A stretch of 9,578 nucleotides of DNA, from contig JBQTJM010000075.1 of assembly GCA_052387115.1 (NCBI GenBank), positions 1-9,578 on the forward strand, read 5' to 3'. The notes under the pieces were generated by a model. The model was not told the origin of the DNA. It worked only from the letters and a program-made list of their open reading frames with translations, and did not search any database. Both the position numbers and the translations under genes were made by a program. Below are positions 5,449-9,578 of this stretch, one piece after another; the stretch's first letter is position 1, and each line of letters opens with the position of its first letter. Origin of the DNA: JACCXJ01 sp052387115. GTDB lineage: Bacteria > Pseudomonadota > Gammaproteobacteria > JACCXJ01.

Positions 5449-5997
5449 ATGAACCAAAGCGAAACTCAGAGTAGACCTCAGGGCGATAGGGCCCAACCCG
5501 CGGTGAATATAGCGTCGATCTTTATGCACGGCGCCGCCCGTATGCTCGATATCCAAATGGCCGCCGGCCGGAACTTTATGCAATACCAGGCGAGAGGCGC
5601 GCGAGCCTTTGGTGCACCGGATTTCTCGGAGATCTTCAAAGGGATCGATGCCCGGTTCTACGAGGCCATGACCGATCAGGCCTTGAACTATATGCGCCAG
5701 GCCAATGAGGCAATCTCGGAGATGCCGGCGAATATCGGCGAGCTCATTCAGCAGCAGACGGAAGAGCTGTCCGAGCAGATGCGGCAAGGAATGGAGGAGG
5801 CCGGCTCGCTCATGCAGCAGGGGGCGCAAGAAGGGACGCAGATGATCAAGGAGGCTACGCGCGAGGCTGGTGAGGCTGTGCAAGAGGGCGAGGAGGCTCA
5901 GCAGGGACAGCGGGCGGCAGCTCAGCGGCAGGGAGGCCAGATCGGCAAAGACGGCGGCGAGCGGGAACAGGGCGCGCGGGCGCGCCGTGCCGGCTAG
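5449..5997 (+). CDS. Phasin-like polyhydroxyalkanoate granule protein
   Basis: The 182-residue product has no signal peptide or membrane segment. Residues about 20-100 read as amphipathic helices (IFMHGAARMLDIQMAAGR, then QARGARAFGAPDFSEIFKG), with a DQALNYMRQANEAISEM helix. This resembles phasins, which coat PHA granules in the cytoplasm and control granule size. Residues 95-182 are a long, Gln/Glu/Ala/Gly-rich helical and then low-complexity tail (QQQTEELSEQMRQGMEEAG, EEAQQGQRAAAQRQGGQ), which could be coiled coil followed by disorder. AGGAGG ten bases before the ATG is a strong ribosome binding site. An earlier ATG at 5444 gives only ATG-ACA-TGA, overlapping the true start. The gene stands alone, with its own long leader and a strong terminator. 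No PHA synthase is in the window. Phasin is the best reading, but a different helical stress protein is possible. Confidence 0.65.
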   Translation: MNQSETQSRPQGDRAQPAVNIASIFMHGAARMLDIQMAAGRNFMQYQARGARAFGAPDFSEIFKGIDARFYEAMTDQALNYMRQANEAISEMPANIGELIQQQTEELSEQMRQGMEEAGSLMQQGAQEGTQMIKEATREAGEAVQEGEEAQQGQRAAAQRQGGQIGKDGGEREQGARARRAG

Positions 5998-6050
5998 ATC
6001 AGCCTGGCCATCCAACCAGAGCCGCTGATCTCCTTCTGTAGTATCTTATG

Positions 6051-6076
6051 ACCCCGCCCCGGCGGGGTTTTTTTTT
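6051..6076 (+). terminator. Strong intrinsic terminator of the phasin gene
   Basis: CCCCGCC (6052-6058) pairs with GGCGGGG (6061-6067), realistically a six-pair stem with a CCCG loop, extended by A6051-T6068, and is followed by nine T (6068-6076). It lies 54 bases past the phasin stop. A further arm pair GATCAGC/GCTGATC (5997-6003 and 6024-6030) precedes it. On the minus strand there is no T tract after the stem, so it acts only rightward. Confidence 0.93.
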
Positions 6077-6079
6077 GTC

Positions 6080-6258
6080 TTACGTCGGATCGCCCGAGGC
6101 GACGCCGAGCGTGAAGGCTTGTCGCCGAACCTCGGCGCCGCGAACAGCTCGCGCCCGGGAAGAAGGGCGAGCGAGAGGCTGACACCGACAGCGCGCCAGG
6201 TGTAGTCGAAAAACCGGCGTCGATCGATGGAAGATGGCCGCGTCTTCGAGTGATTCAT
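6080..6258 (-). pseudogene. phoD: Truncated, frameshifted N-terminus of a PhoD-type alkaline phosphatase with Tat signal
   Basis: From an ATG at 6258 with AGGGGA six bases upstream the frame reads MNHSKTRPSSIDRRRFFDYT and then WRAVGVSLSLALLPGRELFA. The RRRFF motif followed by a hydrophobic stretch and an A-containing cleavage region is a twin-arginine export signal. It continues AAPRFGDKP, and at 6115 the +1 frame gives FTLGVASGDPT. PhoD phosphatases such as that of B. subtilis have DRRKF in the signal and PFTLGVASGDP just after it. One base is therefore missing between the P codon and TTC. The PhoD frame then meets TAA at 6082-6080 and nothing of the catalytic domain follows; the unshifted frame runs on to a TAA at 6048-6046, through the phasin terminator. 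A functional PhoD has several hundred residues, so this is a relic. It lies 65 bases after trpD, where trpC would be expected. Confidence 0.8.
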
Positions 6259-6323
6259 CTCAGATCCCCTGTCCGACAGGCGAGGATCACAGACGCGCGT
6301 GACCCCTCGATGACGATTCGGTG

Positions 6324-7367
6324 TCAGCCGCGCTTCAGGCGCGAAGCGGATGCAAATGCTTGCGTCATGGCCACCAGCGCTTCGAGCTTGCCCCGCGCCC
6401 GGCCCTGGGCCAGCCCCTCGCGGGCGCGTGCCAGGCCCTCGGCGAGGTCGTGGGCGACACCCGCGACATACAGGGCGGCGCCGGCATTGAGCAGCACCAC
6501 GTCGCGGGCGGGCCCCGGGACATCGTCGAGGACCGTCCGCATCATGGCCAGGCTCTCCGCCGGGGTGTGACATGTGAGGGCGCCGGGCGCGGCGCGCGTC
6601 AGCCCGAGGTCTTCGGGCGCCAGCCGATAGCTCCGGATCTCGCCGTCACGGAGCTCGGCGATCCGGGTCGGAGCACCGATGCTGATCTCGTCCAGCCCAT
6701 CTTCCCCGTGTACCACCAGGGCGTGCTCGCTCTGGAGGTTACGCAGGACCGTGGCGATGCGCGGCACCCATTCCGGGCCGTACACGCCGAGGAGCTGGCG
6801 CGCGGCGCGGGCCGGATTGGCCAGGGGGCCGAGCAGGTTGAACACGGTGCGCACGCCGAGCTCGCGCCGTACCGCGCCGACGTGCTGCATGGCCAAGTGG
6901 TGGCGGGGCGCGAACAGGAAGCCGATGCCGAGCTGGTCGATGCACCCCCCGGCCTGCTCGGGGCTGAGATCGAGGTTTACGCCCGCCGCCTCCAGGACAT
7001 CGGCGCTCCCCGAGCGGCTGGAGACCGAACGATTGCCGTGCTTGGCGACTCTTCCCCCCGCGGCCGCCACCACGAAGGCCGCGGTCGTCGAGATGTTGAA
7101 GGTAGCGGCGCCGTCACCGCCCGTGCCGCAGGTGTCCACGAGGTGTTGCGAGCGGGCCTCCACCGGAATCGATAAACCCCGCATGACCTCCGCGGCCGCA
7201 GTGATCTCGGTGGCGGTCTCGCCCTTGGCGCTCAAGCCCATGAGTAATCCGGCGATCTGCCCCGCTGCGACCTGACCGCCCATGATCGCCTCCATGGCCC
7301 GGGTCATCTCCTCGTGGCTCAGGGACTGTCCCTGTGAGAGGCGGGAGAGCGCGAAACGGATATCCAT
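6324..7367 (-). CDS. trpD: Anthranilate phosphoribosyltransferase
   Basis: TrpD joins anthranilate to PRPP, the second step of tryptophan synthesis. The 347-residue length is typical. The N-terminal helical domain contains LSHEEMTRAMEAIMGG. The PRPP site has CGTGGDGAATFNIST (GTGGD at 81-85), and KHGNRSVSSRSGSADVLEA (109-127) carries the loop that binds PRPP and anthranilate. RTVFNLLGPLANP (173-185) contributes to substrate binding, and the metal-binding DE lies in GEDGLDEIS (221-229). All key residues are present. The ATG at 7367 has AAGG eight bases upstream. It follows trpG after 31 bases in the same direction, so the two are presumably cotranscribed and form the glutamine amidotransferase and transferase steps. 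No trpC follows; a phosphatase relic occupies that place. Confidence 0.97.
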   Translation of the reverse strand: MDIRFALSRLSQGQSLSHEEMTRAMEAIMGGQVAAGQIAGLLMGLSAKGETATEITAAAEVMRGLSIPVEARSQHLVDTCGTGGDGAATFNISTTAAFVVAAAGGRVAKHGNRSVSSRSGSADVLEAAGVNLDLSPEQAGGCIDQLGIGFLFAPRHHLAMQHVGAVRRELGVRTVFNLLGPLANPARAARQLLGVYGPEWVPRIATVLRNLQSEHALVVHGEDGLDEISIGAPTRIAELRDGEIRSYRLAPEDLGLTRAAPGALTCHTPAESLAMMRTVLDDVPGPARDVVLLNAGAALYVAGVAHDLAEGLARAREGLAQGRARGKLEALVAMTQAFASASRLKRG

Positions 7368-7398
7368 CGGACTAGCCTTGCGAACCGCGCGGCCGGTG

Positions 7399-7980
<582 letters not shown>

Positions 7981-8363
7981 ATAGCGCATAACCTATTGTT
8001 TATACTGTATTAAGCTACAGCGACCCGTTATGATACCCGCGCGGATACCCGCAATCTCTCCTGATGCCCAGCCCGCCTAGAGAGACGGAACCGAAAGCAC
8101 TGCGGCGCCATTTTTACCCAGAACGCGCGTTCTATGAACGCTAAAAGGGCCGTTACCCGCTACACCGAGCGCCGCAAAGCCTGGATCTGCTCGCGCAGGT
8201 GCGAGCTTTCACCCTGCGGTCCCGGCCGCCACCGCAGTGTATTAGACTTGTTCTCGTATTCAGATGTGGACGACTTAATGAGGGATTCGCGGGCTAGCCG
8301 CTATGCAATCCGGAGAAATCGCTTCACCGTCGTCGCCAAGGCCGTCTAAGGCTAACGGGCTGC
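7981..8363. other. Gene-free stretch upstream of trpG, with promoter-like and symmetric motifs
   Basis: On the minus strand TATAAA (8004-7999) is a five-of-six -10 candidate for trpG, but no good -35 is seen 16-18 bases upstream. Next to it CTGTA-TTAAGC-TACAG (8005-8020) is an inverted repeat in operator position, and GATACCCGC occurs twice (8032-8040, 8044-8052). It does not match the E. coli TrpR operator, and I found no leader peptide with tandem Trp codons, so attenuation is not supported. On the plus strand there is a 71-codon frame (8134-8349, MNAKRAVTRYTERRKAWICS) with no ribosome binding site, and a 26-codon frame at 8064-8144. Neither is recognisable, and I do not call them genes. 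Confidence 0.5.
8120..8133. repeat. Perfect 14-base palindrome AGAACGCGCGTTCT
   Basis: AGAACGCGCGTTCT is fully self-complementary and ends directly against the ATG at 8134. It could be a regulator binding site for a divergent or lost gene, or chance. No known operator is recognised. Confidence 0.5.
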
Positions 8364-9233
8364 TCATAGGTACTCATTCCGGCCAGGGGCTTTCTTTCTC
8401 TCCCTCCCGTCATGTCCGCTGCGGATGGGGTGGTCAAACACGTGAGCCGTGAAAATCCTATCTATCCACAAGGCATGCTTAAAAACCCGGTTCGGGTGCA
8501 ACAAACTAAACGGCGAGATCTTTCGGAGTTCATTTTCATCGTTGAATTCGTTCACGGCGAGTAGTTCTCCGCACCAAGGATTCGCGTATTCACTACCGAT
8601 ATCGTCCAGATAGACCGTAACTGTTGGCAAGTACTTCTGCGGATCACTTTTCAGTATATCCAGTGCTACCTTAGCGGACGAGTAGTAGTCTACATCCACC
8701 GCTACAAAGCCGATCGGTGCATCCTGCTGCACGGTGGGCAGGAACCGTGGGATGGTCTCGCGAATGTCTCCGATGATCAGACGCGCAAAAGGTGGGAGCG
8801 CGTGCTCAAGTTTCTCACGGTCCATTGCGAAATCTCCCTCCTGCCATAGCTCGGGGTGATCCCGATAGTCGACAGCAGGTGGCATGCCGACTCCTGTATC
8901 GAAGCCGATGACGTGGATTTGCACCCCTGTCGTTCTGGAGACTCTCTCGGCGATCTTACACATGTTCATTAGACCAGCGCCTTTGGCAACCCCTAATTCG
9001 ATAACGGTGAGCTGGAGTATGCCGTTTGCTCTTGCTTTATCAGCGGCGTGCAAGATGGAAAACGCATACTGTTGCCGGACGACGAGGTCGTGATTTACTT
9101 TAGCGCGAAAAGAGCCAAATGCCGCGACGAACAACGATATTAGATTCAGATGTAGGGGTTCGGTCAGACGTTGCACGATCTGTCGCCGAACGCGTTTCCG
9201 TCCCAGTATTCGTTTCAGTACATAAGTATCCAC
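8364..9233 (-). CDS. Uncharacterised class I SAM-dependent methyltransferase-like protein
   Basis: The 289-residue product shows a Rossmann-type methyltransferase core. VIELGVAKGAG (77-87) is the SAM-binding glycine loop, IGFDTGVGMPP (109-119) gives the acidic residue that binds the SAM ribose, and LIIGDI (152-157), GFVAVDVDYYSS (175-186) and VTVYLDDIG (205-213) are the later strands. The D-x-D-x-Y-S-S and DD pair recall the TylF/MycF-like metal-dependent sugar methyltransferases, but the substrate cannot be inferred. The N-terminus, with RKRVRRQIVQRL and a helix LNLISLFVAAFG, might associate peripherally with membrane. It starts at GTG, with GAGGG about ten bases upstream. The base composition is visibly lower in GC than that of trpGD, and it has no functional partner in the window; both suit horizontal acquisition. 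Proteins of this kind often occur near polysaccharide or secondary-metabolite genes. Confidence 0.75.
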   Translation of the reverse strand: MDTYVLKRILGRKRVRRQIVQRLTEPLHLNLISLFVAAFGSFRAKVNHDLVVRQQYAFSILHAADKARANGILQLTVIELGVAKGAGLMNMCKIAERVSRTTGVQIHVIGFDTGVGMPPAVDYRDHPELWQEGDFAMDREKLEHALPPFARLIIGDIRETIPRFLPTVQQDAPIGFVAVDVDYYSSAKVALDILKSDPQKYLPTVTVYLDDIGSEYANPWCGELLAVNEFNDENELRKISPFSLLHPNRVFKHALWIDRIFTAHVFDHPIRSGHDGRERKKAPGRNEYL

Positions 9234-9578
9234 GTCTGAATACCCTCGGGCTATAAGGAAAGCGCCGCTCGAGCCCTTGCATCATGACATCTGATGCGTA
9301 GGAGTCAAGTTTATAATTAGGGGCAAAAAAATCCTCCCCCTTTGCGCCGCGTCGCAAAGGGAATGAGGCTTCGTTCAAGCCCCGAAGCGAGCAAACGCAT
9401 CTACGACACCGCGACGATGGTTGCCTTGAAAAAGCGCGGTCCCGAGAGGGAGCCCGCAATCCGCTCAGCGTTTTGAGCGGTGACATTGATCGTTCTAGGC
9501 GGTCTGTCGGAGCAGCGAGTTGCCCGCTTGCTAGGTCGGTGTAAGATTATACACCTCCCCTCCGTGGCAATGTAGGTG
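9234..9578. other. Gene-free right edge with hairpins
   Basis: No frame is convincing. On the plus strand a 37-codon frame (9363-9476, MRLRSSPEASKRIYDTATMV) looks somewhat protein-like but is unrecognised, and its only AAAGG is two bases from the ATG. Two hairpins are listed separately or here: CCGCTCA (9461-9467) with TGAGCGG (9474-9480). Near the edge GGTGTA-AGATTA-TACACC (9538-9555) overlaps a perfect minus-strand TATAAT (9551-9546), but there is no matching -35. Confidence 0.45.
9325..9361 (-). terminator. Hairpin followed by T7 on the minus strand, terminator-like
   Basis: CCCTTTGCG (9338-9346) and CGCAAAGGG (9353-9361) form a perfect nine-base stem with a six-base loop. Read on the minus strand it is followed after six bases by seven T (9331-9325). 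The spacer is longer than ideal. It could end a transcript entering from the right edge, upstream of the methyltransferase gene. Confidence 0.45.

Noticed and set aside
6321..7175. A 284-codon open frame on the plus strand
   Set aside because: It lies opposite trpD, which is intact with all motifs. The translation is low in structure and unrecognisable.
7981..8363. A trp attenuator or TrpR operator
   Set aside because: No leader frame with adjacent Trp codons, no terminator with a T tract, and no match to the TrpR operator core.
9461..9480. The same 7-base arms (CCGCTCA/TGAGCGG) as in the phasin leader hairpin
   Set aside because: The arm order is reversed, the loops differ and flanking bases share nothing, so coincidence is more likely than a repeat family.
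9100..9486. A 128-codon minus-strand frame
   Set aside because: It overlaps the methyltransferase start in another frame, and its translation is Arg/Ser-rich with no motif.

Overview
The window looks like a chromosomal segment of a GC-rich gammaproteobacterium that probably stores polyhydroxyalkanoate. The evidence is a Pseudomonas-like trpG-trpD pair, an RF2 gene with the classical +1 frameshift site, a class II lysyl-tRNA synthetase of the usual gammaproteobacterial type, a phasin-like gene, and a REP-like palindrome of a kind scattered between genes in such genomes. The exact genus cannot be read from the sequence.

Layout. Bases 1-990 (minus strand) are accessory: the start of an AbiEii-like nucleotidyltransferase cut by the window edge, then a VapC-type PIN toxin whose GTG start overlaps the stop of a ribbon-helix-helix antitoxin. 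Bases 990-1312 hold no gene but many inverted repeats. Bases 1313-2109 (plus) are a toxin-antitoxin scar: a 64-codon frame that joins a Phd/YefM-type N-terminus to a DUF433-type C-terminus, a 14-codon stub resembling the start of a DUF5615 toxin, and an overlapping Uma2-family nuclease gene. Bases 2254-4945 (plus) are core translation genes, prfB then lysS, separated by a 20-base tandem duplication of the prfB tail and a palindrome whose right arm seems to carry the lysS ribosome binding site. Bases 4946-5448 are a long leader region full of small palindromes ahead of a phasin-like gene (5449-5997), which ends at a strong intrinsic terminator.

Bases 6046-7980 (minus) hold trpG and trpD in operon order. 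The expected trpC does not follow. In its place is the N-terminus of a PhoD-type alkaline phosphatase with an intact Tat signal, a one-base frameshift and an abrupt end at the phasin terminator. Bases 8364-9233 (minus) encode an uncharacterised SAM-methyltransferase-like protein with visibly lower GC. The right edge (9234-9578) has hairpins but no convincing gene.

Functionally the window mixes housekeeping genes (translation termination, tRNA charging, tryptophan synthesis) with decayed or mobile material: two toxin-antitoxin relics, a truncated phosphatase and repeats. No complete new multi-gene system is evident. The most interesting items are the hybrid antitoxin frame with its DUF5615 stub, the phoD relic, and the repeat-borne lysS ribosome binding site. 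All family assignments come from reading motifs by eye; no database search was run.
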